NCBI GenBank assembly: GCA_030063045.1
Contig: JAQSEB010000131.1
Location: 558,001 to 622,000, forward strand
Source: Pratylenchus scribneri
Lineage: Eukaryota > Nematoda > Chromadorea > Rhabditida > Pratylenchidae
DNA length: 64,000 bases
Direction of reading: 5' to 3'
This document shows positions 38,001 through 48,851 of this stretch, piece after piece. Below the pieces are notes generated by a model. It was not told the origin of the DNA. It saw only the letters and a list, made by a program, of their open reading frames with translations, and made no database searches. How positions within the stretch are numbered: the first letter of the stretch is position 1; the number at the start of each line of letters is the position of its first letter. The position numbers and the translations under genes were made by a program.

Positions 38001-41000
38001 GTCCTTGAGAATATGTGGATGCAAGAGGCCATAATGAGTTTAGGTGGTAATGTATTTTTCATCCTTGAGATTATGTGGATGCAAGAAGCCATAATAAGTT
38101 TAGGTGGTAATGTATTTTTTGTCCTTGAGAATATGTGGATGCAAGAGGCCATAATAAGTTAAGGTGGTAATGTATTTTTAATCCTAGAGAATATAAGGAT
38201 GCAAGAGGCCATAATTAATTTAGGTGGTAATGTATTTTTTGTCCTTGAGAATATGTGGATGCAAGAGGCCATAATGAGTTTAGGTGGTAATGTATTTTTA
38301 ATCCTAGAGAATATAAGGATGCAAGAGGCCATAATTAATTTAGGTGGTAATGTATTTTTTGTCCTTGAGAATATGTGGATGCAAGAGGCCATAATGAGTT
38401 TAGGTGGTAATGTATTTTTAATCCTAGAGAATATAAGGATGCAAGAGGCCATAATGAATTTAGGTGGTAATGTATTTTTCGTCCTTGAGAATATGTGGAT
38501 GCAAGAGGCCATAATGAATTTAGGTGGTAATGTATTTTTTGTCCTTGAGAATATGTGGATGCAAGAAGCCATAATAAGTTTAGGTGGTAATGTATTTTTC
38601 GTCCTTGAGATTATGTGGATGCAAGAGGCCATAATAAGTTTAGGTGGTAATGTATTTTTCTTCCTTGAGAATATGTGGATGCAAGAAGCCATAATGAATT
38701 TATGAGGTAATGTCATTTTTTGTCCTTGAAAATATGTGGATGCAAGAGGCCATAATGAGTTTTGGTGGTAATGTATTTTTTGTCCTTGAGAATATGTGGA
38801 TGCAAGAGGCCATAATGAGTTTAGGTGGTAATGTATTTTTCATCCTTGAGATTATGTGGATGCAAGAGGCCATAATAAGTTAAGGTGGTAATGTATTTTT
38901 TGTCCTTGAGAATATGTGGATGCAAGAAGCCATAATAAGTTTAGGTGGTAATGTATTTTTTGTCCTTGAGAATATGTGGATGCAAGAGGCCATAATGAGT
39001 TTAGGTGGTAATGTATTTTTTGTCCTTGAGAATATGTGGATGCAAGAGGCCATAATGAGTTTAGGTGGTAATGTATTTTTAATCCTAGAGAATATAAGGA
39101 TGCAAGAGGCCATAATGAATTTAGGTGGTAATGTATTTTTCGTCCTTGAGAATATGTGGATGCAAGAGGCCATAATGAATTTAGGTGGTAATGTATTTTT
39201 TGTCCTTGAGAATATGTGGATGCAAGAAGCCATAATAAGTTTAGGTGGTAATGTATTTTTCGTCCTTGAGATTATGTGGATGCAAGAGGCCATAATAAGT
39301 TTAGGTGGTAATGTATTTTTCTTCCTTGAGAATATGTGGATGCAAGAAGCCATAATGAATTTATGAGGTAATGTCATTTTTTGTCCTTGAAAATATGTGG
39401 ATGCAAGAGGCCATAATGAGTTTTGGTGGTAATGTATTTTTTGTCCTTGAGAATATGTGGATGCAAGAGGCCATAATGAGTTTAGGTGGTAATGTATTTT
39501 TCATCCTTGAGATTATGTGGATGCAAGAGGCCATAATAAGTTAAGGTGGTAATGTATTTTTTGTCCTTGAGAATATGTGGATGCAAGAAGCCATAATAAG
39601 TTTAGGTGGTAATGTATTTTTTGTCCTTGAGAATATGCGGATGCAAGAGGCCATAATGAGTTTAGGTGGTAATGTATTTTTTGTCCTTGAGAATATGTGG
39701 ATGCAAGAGGCCATAATGAGTTTAGGTGGTAATGTATTTTTCATCCTTGAGAATATGTGGATGCAAGAGGCCATAATGAGTTTAGGTGGTAATGTATTTT
39801 TTGTGCTTGAGAATATGTAGATGCAAGAGGCCATAATGTGTTTAGGTGGTAATGTATTTTTTGTCCTTGAAAATATGTGGATGCAAGAGGCCATAATGAA
39901 TTTATGAGGTAATGTCATTTTTTGTTCTTGAAAATATGTGGATGCAAGAGGCCATAATGAGTTTATGAGGTAATGTATTTTTTGTCCTTGAGAATATGTG
40001 GATGCAAGAGGCCATAATGAGTTTAGGTGGTAATGTATTTTTTGTCCTTGAAAATATGTGGATGCAAGAGGCCATAATGAATTTATGAGGTAATGTCATT
40101 TTTTGTCCTTGAAAATATGTGGATGCAAGAGGCCATAATGAGTTTAGGTGGTAATGAATTTTTTGTCCTTGAGAATATGTGGATGCAAGAGGCCATAATG
40201 AGTTTAGGTGGTAATGTATTTTTCATCCTTGAGATTATGTGGATGCAAGAGGCCATAAAAAGTTAAGGTGGTAATGTATTTTTTGTCCTTGAGAATATGT
40301 GGATGCAAGAAGCCATAATAAGTTTAGGTGGTAATGTATTTTTTGTCCTTGAGAATATGTGGATGCAAGAGGCCATAATGAGTTTAGGTGGTAATGTATT
40401 TTTTGTCCTTGAGAATATGTGGATGCAAGAGGCCATAATGAATTTAGGTGGTAATGTATTTTTTGTCCTTGAGAATATGTGGATGCAAGAGGCCATAATG
40501 AGTTTAGGTGGTAATGTATTTTTCATCCTTGAGATTATGTGGATGCAAGAAGCCATAATAAGTTTAGGTGGTAATGTATTTTTTGTCCTTGAGAATATGT
40601 GGATGCAAGAGGCCATAATAAGTTAAGGTGGTAATGTATTTTTAATCCTAGAGAATATAAGGATGCAAGAGGCCATAATTAATTTAGGTGGTAATGTATT
40701 TTTTGTCCTTGAGAATATGTGGATGCAAGAGGCCATAATGAGTTTAGGTGGTAATGTATTTTTAATCCTAGAGAATATAAGGATGCAAGAGGCCATAATT
40801 AATTTAGGTGGTAATGTATTTTTTGTCCTTGAGAATATGTGGATGCAAGAGGCCATAATGAGTTTAGGTGGTAATGTATTTTTAATCCTAGAGAATATAA
40901 GGATGCAAGAGGCCATAATGAATTTAGGTGGTAATGTATTTTTCGTCCTTGAGAATATGTGGATGCAAGAGGCCATAATGAATTTAGGTGGTAATGTATT

Positions 41001-41153
41001 TTTTGTCCTTGAGAATATGTGGATGCAAGAAGCCATAATAAGTTTAGGTGGTAATGTATTTTTCGTCCTTGAGATTATGTGGATGCAAGAGGCCATAATA
41101 AGTTTAGGTGGTAATGTATTTTTCTTCCTTGAGAATATGTGGATGCAAGAAGC
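35071..41153. repeat. 60-bp satellite, main block (about 101 copies) with higher-order repeats
   Basis: This is the longest uninterrupted satellite block. A 61-bp variant (AATTTATGAGGTAATGTCATT) recurs at intervals and marks a higher-order unit. The order of variants from about 37,077-38,690 reappears 2,464 bp later at about 39,541-41,150, so a large tandem duplication took place. The block breaks off inside a unit after GATGCAAGAAGC at 41,153, where the Maverick begins. Confidence 0.95.
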
Positions 41154-41937
41154 AGTAATCCCGTCCACCAGAATGTCCAGATTGATTTATGGCCACCTGT
41201 CACCTGTCAAGCGGCAACCTATTGAGCTACTTTGTGCGGTAAATGATTTGCCGCTTCTTTGCGGCAAATTATGCCATTTTACCGCACATTTTGCTGGAAT
41301 GTCTTGCCGCACAGCCAATGCCTATACTATGATTATTATTATTGTTATTTCTTTTTCAAATTTAAATAAATTCTAATAATAATAAAATGAATAAAATCAT
41401 CAATCATCATAATCGTAAAAAGTGGATTGTTGGTCGGCACTCAGCAGATGGCCACTTTGGATGGAAAAAATGGAAAGATAATCTGCTACAGTGTGCTTTC
41501 TCTCTGCCATTTTCTCCGGGGCAAAATACCCTCTTTTTGATGAATGGTTTGTTTATTATTGGAGAATGGACACTTGGGAAAAAATAAGAAGAATTGAGGT
41601 CATTTTTGCCGTCGTTTTTGAGTGGAATACTCTTCAAATTGGCTTCGTTTTTTATCGACCATATATTCATCAATGTACTCATAATTCTGTGCATTCAATT
41701 TTTGCTATTTTTTGACCAATTTTCAGCAATATTTCCAAGCAATTTATAAAACTTTTTAAACCAATTGATTATACCTTTTCCCCCAGAATAAATTTGAAAT
41801 ATTATTTTCCGTAATTTCCTTTATAATTTTTACATTTTGAAACCAAATTGCCTAATTCTTTTCCCATTGTTCTCGCATTTTTTTTCAAGCTTCTTTTTAT
41901 AGATTTATTTTTTTTGCTTTAACATAACTCATTCCAA
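41154..41937. repeat. Left terminal region of the Maverick with a large hairpin
   Basis: The first ~200 bp is a candidate terminal inverted repeat, untestable here because the other end is missing. It contains a long interrupted palindrome at 41,234-41,287: GTGCGGTAAA pairs with TTTACCGCAC and ATTTGCCGC pairs with GCGGCAAAT around a TTCTTT loop. From 41,390 to 41,715 short frames of 66-95 codons overlap on both strands; none has a recognisable motif or splice context and none is called. Nothing else is seen up to the first gene at 41,938. Confidence 0.55.
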
Positions 41938-44675
41938 ATGCCGAAAAACGACGAATACGCTGTACAGCGAATCATCACTTCATACTTTTTTTGGTGCCCC
42001 AGATGTGATGCATCTTCAATTGCACAATGTCACCTTGAATGGCTTAATGGCGAAAAAAGCTGGGAACCTTCCAGCAATATCCGACGTTCCTATATGGAAC
42101 AATTTCTTCTGAATTTTACACCTAGGCGATTCATAAGACATTGCAAAAAGTGCAGCATACAAGCAAAGGATGGTGGTGAGGGGTGGAACAACGTAGAAAT
42201 TCAGCAACATTATGAAAGACATGGTTTTTGTTGCGTGCGAAAGGTTGAATTGGGGTGGATTAAAATATTTTTTATTATTAATATTATTTCTTTTAAGCAT
42301 AAAGTGTTGAAAAAAATGCCGAGAGCAAAAATTCTTTCGCCATATACAATTCCCGATGATGATTCAGCTGATTCTGATTTGGATGATCTGAGCGATGGGG
42401 AAGGGGAAGAAAAATCGAATCGATCGTCACCGGTAAGTTTGAAATTTTTTTTATTGGGTATTATTAACTAAAATTTGATTTTTTAAATTGCCTAAAATTA
42501 TTGAATATTTTCATACTAGATTTTTTTTTAAAAAATTATTTTTAAAAAAAAAAAGAAATTTAAAAATTGATTTGATTTTTTCTAGGCGCGATCGACTTCC
42601 AATGGGAGGATTCGCAATTTGAATGCGGAAAATGATCCGCCGAATTTGGACAATAATGAAGACGAAGTAGTTGGAGAAACTGAGGATGAGGATGAGATGG
42701 AGCAGCAGGAGGATGAAGAGAAGAAGAAAAGGGAGGATGAAGAGAAGAAGAAAAGGGAGAATGAAGAGAAGAAGAAAAGGGAGGATGAAGAGAAGAAGAA
42801 AAGGGAGGATGAAGAGAGGAAGAAAACCGAGGATGAAGAGAAAAAGAAAAGGGAGGATGAAGAGAGGAAGAAAACGGAGGATGAAGAGAAGAAGAAAAGG
42901 GAGGATGAAGAGAAGAAGAGGAGGGAAGAAGAAGAGGAGAAAAAGAAAAGAAAGTGGGAAGACGATATGAAGAAGAGAAGGGAGGAAGAGGAGGAGAGGG
43001 CAAGGATGTTGCATCTGAACATGCAACAAAATAAAGGTATACTTAAATGATATAATTTTTATATTGTTTTTTTTTCTAGTTCCCGAGCCTACCGCTATCA
43101 GGGGGCCATTTGCTAATGATGGTGTAACAGTGCGCAGGCGCATGTCAAGGCAAGAAATGCTCTATGATGAGTTTTACCCATCAAATGATGGGGTAAGATA
43201 ATAATACAATTTTTTTTAAAATCTATTTTTTTACATATTAGTTGATGTTGCAACCATCTGCCTTCCACAATCCAATACAGGTATTTTTTGAAAATTTCAC
43301 TTTGATTTTTTTTTTTAATTTTTAGATTCATCAATCTGTACAATTACCGCCTGTTCAATTGCCCCCTCTCCAAAATTTCATTGCCAGATTGAATACGGCA
43401 AATGTACTTTTTTTTAAATTTTTTTTGTAAATTTCTTTTTTCAGCCATTATTGAACCAGCTACAGTCAACCATTGTTCGTCCCCCGCCTAAAAAACGAAG
43501 TAAGTTTTTTTATTCTTAATTAAAATATTTGTATAATTATAATATTTGTATAATGCTTTTGTGCAACTGCTTAATTTTAAATATGCCCCCAAATACCCAG
43601 GCTTCATGATGATATGTATTAATTGAATTTTTATGGCCATAATGGCCCAGGCTTCATGATGATATGTATTAATTGAATTTTTATGGCCATAATGGCCCAA
43701 GCTTCAGATTGATATGTATTAATAGAATTTTTAAGGCCATAATGGCCCAGGCTTCAGGTTGGTATGTATTATGTGATTTTTATGGCCATAATGGCCCGGG
43801 CTTCATGAGGATAAGTACTATGTAATTTTTATGGCCATAATGGCCCAGGCTTCAGGTTGGTATGTATTATGTGATTTTTATGGCCATAATGGCCCAGGCT
43901 TCATGAGGATAAGTATTAATTGAATTTTTATGGCCATAATGGCCCAAGCTTCAGATTGACATGTATTAATTGAATTTTTATGGCCATAATGGCCCAGGCT
44001 TCAGGTTAATATGTATTATGTAATTTTTATGGCCATAATGGTCCAAGCTTCAGATTGATATGTTTTAATTGAATTTTTATGGCCATAATGGCCCAGGCTT
44101 CAAGTTGATATGTATTATGTGATTTATGGCCATAATGGCCCGGGCTTCATGAGAATAAGTACTATGTAATTTTTATGGCCATAATGGGCCCTGCATCATA
44201 ATGATATGTGATAATTGTTTTTTTATGGCCATAATGGCCCAGGGCAACATTATATCATATGTATATCCCCCCTCTGCTTTATTTAATGCTTTTCTTTTAA
44301 TTTATATACGGCATTGCTTCTTAGCTCAAAATATCTATTATTTTTTAATTTATTTTAAAATAGTGTATAATAAAGGGCAAATTCAATGAATTTTCAGAAG
44401 AAATGAGCAAGGAAGAGAAACGCATTGACAATATTGAAAGACGACTACGCTTCCGGGAAAAACTCGGAGAATATAAAGCAAAATATGGCAATATAGGCAA
44501 TAATTATCCAACTTGTTCAACCCCGTCTTCAGTCGTTAGCGACCTGTCTACAGCCACCACATCATCTCTAAAAGATGAGGATGAAAAAGAGAAAAAGCGA
44601 AGAGAGAATCTCGATCTTTTAAATGAATATAAACGATATAAAAATTATGAAAAGTTGAACAATTTACTTGACTAA
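41938..44675 (+). CDS. Chromodomain-like, Cys/His-rich and coiled-coil protein (8 exons)
   Basis: Exons 41,938-42,243, 42,298-42,432, 42,586-43,036, 43,080-43,192, 43,242-43,280, 43,326-43,403, 43,445-43,499 and 44,398-44,675 join in frame to 484 residues. All introns are GT-AG and most are 41-54 bp. Exon 1 has CPRC, then CHLEWLNGEKSWEPSSNI, which resembles the second half of a chromodomain, then HCKKC and two His as a possible zinc site. Exon 3 encodes about eleven tandem 8-residue Glu/Asp/Lys/Arg units (24-bp repeat, 42,700-42,940), probably a long charged helix. The last exon is also charged. It may bind chromatin or nucleic acid. The last intron holds a 50-bp minisatellite. Whether it is Maverick cargo or a captured host gene is unknown; it sits between the element's left end and the other genes. 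Confidence 0.75.
43597..44242. repeat. 50-bp minisatellite inside intron 7
   Basis: About 13 units, each with GGCCATAATGGCCCAGGCTT followed by a variable GATATGTATTAATTG part. GGCCATAATGGCC is almost a perfect palindrome (GGCCAT, one base, ATGGCC). Unit length drifts between 47 and 51 bp. It lies within the ~900-bp last intron of the chromodomain-like gene, far longer than that gene's other introns. Confidence 0.92.
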
Positions 44676-45011
44676 TTATTTTTAAATTTAATTCAATTTT
44701 TTTCTAAATAAATGGGATGAACTGAAAAATATTATTCGTTTTTGATTATTATCCTAAGATTTATTTTTAATTTTATGAAATGTTTCAATTAATTCAAAAT
44801 TTTATTTAAATATTGAAAAAAGCAAATGTAAATGGCAAGGTTTATTTTTTGGGAGGGTGGGGGGTAGCAGATGGAATTAAATATTGGGGAAAAAGGTGAA
44901 ATTAAATATTGGAGAACAGGTGAAATTAAATAATTGGGGAAAAAAGAGCATTTCATAAGGAAAAATAATAATTCAAAAGAAAAATACTTAATGAAAAGGG
45001 GGGGCGTACAA

Positions 45012-46092
45012 TTAAATAGGTGGCATAGCGCGTATACGCGCTGAGTAGCGTACACTAATCATCTCAGATGTTCTTGTCACGATGCAATTCAGGCAAGAAG
45101 GTCTAGGGTCCGAAGCCCATTGCCGCTCTCTCTCACGATTGCAGTCTAGTCCGGCTGTGCAATTATGACCATTCCATTTTAAATGCCATGCCTCCATCCT
45201 CAGCCTAGCCCGCTCAGCTCCCATTCTCTTCATCTGGTCCCAACCACCTTCAAAACACATCTGGCAGAGGGTTACACAGCCGCATTGGTCCCCTTTGTAG
45301 GTAGGAGATCTCTCCCAGCACAACATGCACACCTCCTTTATTTGCAAACCTAAAATATATAAAAATGTAAATGTTCAAAATCTGATCAAGCTTGCCATCA
45401 TTGATCACTGCATTGACCTCTGCTGCGCAGGCCGGATGAAGCGGAAGGCAGGGGATATTACGCGGAGGCGGTGGTGGCAATCGATTTCGTAGTCGATGAT
45501 CTTCGAGCTGTAGCAATGCCGTGTATAGTCGCCCTCTCAAATGACTTAACAAAGCTAAAGACAAAGAAAATTTTTTAATTTGATAAGGAGATCTGTCACC
45601 TTCGGGCGAAAGCCCTCTCGCTCTGGCCCTCGGATCGCGAACCTCCATTCCGATTTGCCCCGGTTGTGGCATTGCTAAATAATAAATCGAAAATATGGGG
45701 GGGGGGGGGGGGGGAATGGGCAAAGCCTACCTTCAGGGGGTGGAGTGACCGCTATTGGTGGGTTGACCTCAATCTGCGGCTGATCTTGAGCCCCATCTGC
45801 CCCCTGATCACCATCCGTTGCTTGCTCTGCTTCAATTCGCTCTTGATTTGTTTGGTTGGCCGTCCACATTTGGCCAATTTCAAGAGGTGTGAGGAGCCCT
45901 CCTACCATATGCGCTATCTCCAGAACTATTAAAATTATTTATTAATTCAATTGAGTGGAAAAAAAGGAAAATCTACATTCAGGCGACATTCCGCGTACAC
46001 GATCTCGATAACGCCGCCTCATCGCTTCCACACGTTCAAATCCAAGCGGATCCGGTGAAACATTCCGCAAAATGAAATAGCGAGGGGGGTGC
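45012..46092 (-). CDS. RING-finger-like protein (5 exons recognised; start unresolved)
   Basis: Exons 46,092-45,977, 45,925-45,731, 45,674-45,600, 45,554-45,396 and 45,349-45,012 keep one frame of about 294 residues. The last exon has CMLC, 11 residues, CGC, CQMC, and further on a GLDC and a CLNC pair. This spacing fits a zinc-binding RING of the E3 ubiquitin ligase type with an insertion. The middle is rich in Pro, Gln and Glu. The intron between exons 4 and 5 (45,350-45,395) fits only as a GC-AG intron; the others are GT-AG. The intron at 45,675-45,730 has an 18-base C tract on the coding strand. The 5' end could not be fixed: a Pro-rich ATG frame near 46,225 reaches a GTAAGA donor but in the wrong phase, next to homopolymers. 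Convergent with the plus-strand gene ending at 44,675; the 336 bp between holds only AATAAA-type signals. Confidence 0.6.
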
Positions 46093-46714
46093 CTTAAGTA
46101 AAATATATTTTAAGTTAATACAATTTAAAAATCTTACTAAAAATAAAATTGCGCAGAGGCGAAACATTTTCCCTTACGGGAGATAACGGCAGGGGGAGAG
46201 ATGATGGGGGTGTAGGGGGAGTAAAATTGGCCATTTTTTTTTTGAGGGTTCGAGCAATTTTTTCGAGAATGATATTTAGGAAGAATGAAGGCGATGATCT
46301 CCCTCAATATACCCTTCCAAACCCCACCCACTTTGAATCCCGCCCTTTTGCCATATGCCCTTTTTATTATGGGGCACAAAGAAAAATACCGCCACACCTT
46401 TTTGTAATTGGATTAAACTCTCGGTGCCCTAAACCCTTCATTTAATTTGCCGACAAAGAGCCTATTATATCCCTATAAACGCTTTTGTTTATGATGGATC
46501 GAAAAAAAAGGAAAGGAATAGGGCGGAAAAATAGTCATCAAAAAAATAAAAGTATCAAATTTCATTATTCAAATTTATTTATCCAATTATAAATGAGTTA
46601 ATTATTATAAGATTAAAAGAAAGCATTATTCATTAATCGATTGATTGTTTGATTGGTTTGATTATATTTGATTGTTCTCAAGATTTGAATTACTCATCAT
46701 CTTCATCATCATCT
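46093..46714. other. Gap with probable 5' exon of the RING gene; otherwise empty
   Basis: Short open frames overlap on both strands between 46,137 and 46,445, but none is clearly coding. A GTAAGA donor on the minus strand at about 46,132 and the acceptor at 46,093 suggest that an upstream exon of the RING gene lies here. From 46,450 to 46,714 nothing is recognised. Confidence 0.4.
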
Positions 46715-47359
46715 TCATTTCTTTCCATTTTGTCCATAGTTCTTCTTTTCGTAGAATTTGCCGATCGCATCGTTGGCTTCGATGTTCAAGTCCACGCATT
46801 CCTCGCAAAGGCGGATTCGGGTGGAAACGGAACCGTCCTTGTGCATGACATGCTTCTCTTTGTCCTCAAAAACAAGGCGGGCACATGAGCAGCGATCACT
46901 GAAAAAAAATGAAATTTAGTTAGGTGTATGTGTGTGTGTGTTTGTTTGAATTTTTTGATCAATTTGAATCATGGATAAGCGAATATTTAATTTGATCTGA
47001 TCACCCCATTTTTACCTAAAGCGGAATGTGATCGACGAAATCTTGCGCATCATTGTCAGCTTCCAATGATCCTTCTTTCGTTCCGCTTTCTTCCAGCCCC
47101 ATTCCCGAAATTTCTCCTCTTTGCCACGGGTTGATGAAGCCCATCCCTCTCCATCGGATGCATCTTGATCATCATCTCCATCGACAAGCGAACTTTCATC
47201 ATGCTTTCGTTTTCTGCCTCCAGTGCCATTGTTGGTTTTCTTGCCCATCCAGCCTGTCTCGGATTGCATTGTCTCATCATCACCATTGAAACCATTTTCC
47301 ATTTTCTCACGGTGATCAGCATCTTCGGCGGCGGCGCGAATTTCGACTTTGGAGGACAT
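46715..47359 (-). CDS. Small Cys-rich (zinc-ribbon-like) protein, 2 exons
   Basis: Exon 47,359-47,016 and exon 46,898-46,715 join across a 117-bp GT-AG intron to give 175 residues. The first two thirds is charged and disordered with a basic GGRKRKH stretch that could be a nuclear signal. After the junction come a CSC and, about 25 residues later, a CEEC, arranged like a small zinc-binding fold, followed by a short charged tail. Family not recognised. It is transcribed divergently from the plus-strand gene starting at 47,634 with 274 bp between, so the two may share a promoter and timing. Function unknown; a nucleic-acid-binding or regulatory role is a guess from composition only. Confidence 0.6.
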
Positions 47360-47633
47360 TTTGTTTTGATAGTAAATGGGATTTGTGGATTTGTTGAAGG
47401 AAGGAAGGAAGAGGATTATTCAAATGGAACTGATGAAAATTATGCCGATTTAAGCCTAATTTGATCCTTAAATAGCAATCAAAAATGGGCGGATCAGATG
47501 TGCTTTGTTGGCTCATTTCCAAATCCACGAAGCTCCACCTTCCATATTTTTGAAGCATGGCTCCTCCTCAAATCATTTCATTCATTTATCATTCCCCGGA
47601 ATAATTTCAATTTTTTCCAAGAAAAAATCCAAA
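47360..47633. promoter_or_regulatory. Divergent intergenic region (likely bidirectional promoter)
   Basis: 274 bp between two genes that start back to back. It includes A/T-rich stretches but no motif that can be named. The call rests on gene orientation alone. Confidence 0.4.
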
Positions 47634-48576
47634 ATGTCCTTCATTCCACCTCAAAGCGGAACCGAGCCAACAATGCTCGATGAAATTGCCAAACTATTCA
47701 ATTGTGCAAAGCGGATCGTGCGATCAAGACTCCAATCACCGGAGTATCATGCCAAAGCAGTTGCCGAATTTGATCAGTGCATTCTGATCACCACATACAA
47801 AGATCGAAATGGCCAACATCGCACATTGATCTTCGAAGGATTGACTCGGGAGGGAGCGCACAAGATCCCTGCTCATGGTCGACTTGGATACCCATTCAAT
47901 TCCAATCTTCCGCAATTTTTTCTTGATCGTCACAATATTCGATTGCAATATCCATTTGCACCGGCCGTGATCTATTCACCGACTCAATCATCAACAGCAA
48001 CAAATCGAATTCAGCAGCAGCAACAGAACGAATACTATCCGCTCGAGCTGGTTCGATTGTTGCATAAGCCGATGCAATTACCTCCTCCTTTACCCACATC
48101 ACTGCCACCTTCAAAGCCTCCACGTTTACCACAATCAAATGAAAGTGATGATGATGATGAGTCAACTTTGACTGAAACATCGATTGGATCGACTGTCTCC
48201 TCAATGACAAGCAGCCGCCTCAGTTTATTGGAGAGTATTTATGCAACAGAAGAGGATGATTATGCCAATGGACATTTACAAATCGATGAAAATGCTGATG
48301 ATGGCGATGATCAATCGACACGTGAACAACAAGAACAGCCAAGAGGCTGGTGATAAAAATTTTACATCTTATAAATGTCCACTTTTAGAAGTGGAATCAT
48401 CTCCATATGCCACTATTGAATCCGATCCTGTGGCATATGCCTCTGTATCGATGATGGACACACCACCCCCGGATACGAGCGCATACATGTGTTGGAAACC
48501 GGGTGGGAAGGGCAAGTGGTCAAAGAAAGTGGTTCTGGTGAAGGAAATACCAAATTATTTCTTCTCCTCAACCTAA
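47634..48576 (+). CDS. Plus-strand cargo protein with paired YxxI/YxxV motif
   Basis: The start is the first ATG of the coherent frame. Exons 47,634-48,321 and 48,389-48,576 give 291 residues; without splicing the frame stops after 239 residues at 48,353. The intron is favoured because the second exon is coherent, but its donor (C/GTGAAC) is weak. Residues about 20-110 form a compact domain (QCILITTYKD, YPFNSNLPQF) that loosely recalls the second half of an SH2 fold, without the invariant phosphate-binding Arg; this is a weak inference. A disordered Pro- and Asp-rich middle follows. The tail contains YATIESDPVAYASV, that is YxxI, six residues, YxxV, the spacing of an ITAM. A role in tyrosine-phosphate signalling is therefore possible. 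It is one of only two plus-strand genes in this element. Confidence 0.5.
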
Positions 48577-48851
48577 ATTTTGCGAAAATTTACTCTTCTA
48601 TTTCTTAATTATGCAATTTTTCTTTGTAAATCCGACTCTTCTAAATCTTATTTTTTCTAAAATTGTATCTTCTCAATCTTATCTCGATCATGACAATGAA
48701 CAATTATTTTGATTTTTTCTTTTATTTCGAATTAATTATTAATGAATAAAAAAGTGTTTAATTGTGTTTATTTTGAAATATGTATTGATGGTTTCCATTC
48801 ATTTTGGGGTTCTGCGCACTACCATATTCTCACTTCGAAAGATCCACGGTG

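Noticed and set aside
26807..41153. Long repetitive open frames on both strands of the 60-bp array
   Set aside because: They are a by-product of a 60-bp (20-codon) unit. Neighbouring copies carry stops (AGTTAAGG) and one-base deletions, and both strands are equally open, so no gene is called.
23319..41153. CRISPR-like array
   Set aside because: The units are contiguous 60-bp repeats with scattered point variants and no unique spacers, in a eukaryotic context.
41387..41715. Overlapping 66-95 codon frames on both strands near the Maverick end
   Set aside because: No motif, no consistent start or splice context, and both strands are equally open.
42511..43143. Long minus-strand Leu/Phe/Ser-rich frames opposite exon 3 of the chromodomain-like gene
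   Set aside because: They are mirror images of the GAAGAG/AAGAAG repeats that encode the charged helix; the plus-strand splicing model explains the region.
46137..46445. 86- and 98-codon frames on opposite strands
   Set aside because: Neither shows a family signature. The minus-strand one stops exactly at the likely donor of the RING gene, so at most it is part of an unresolved exon.
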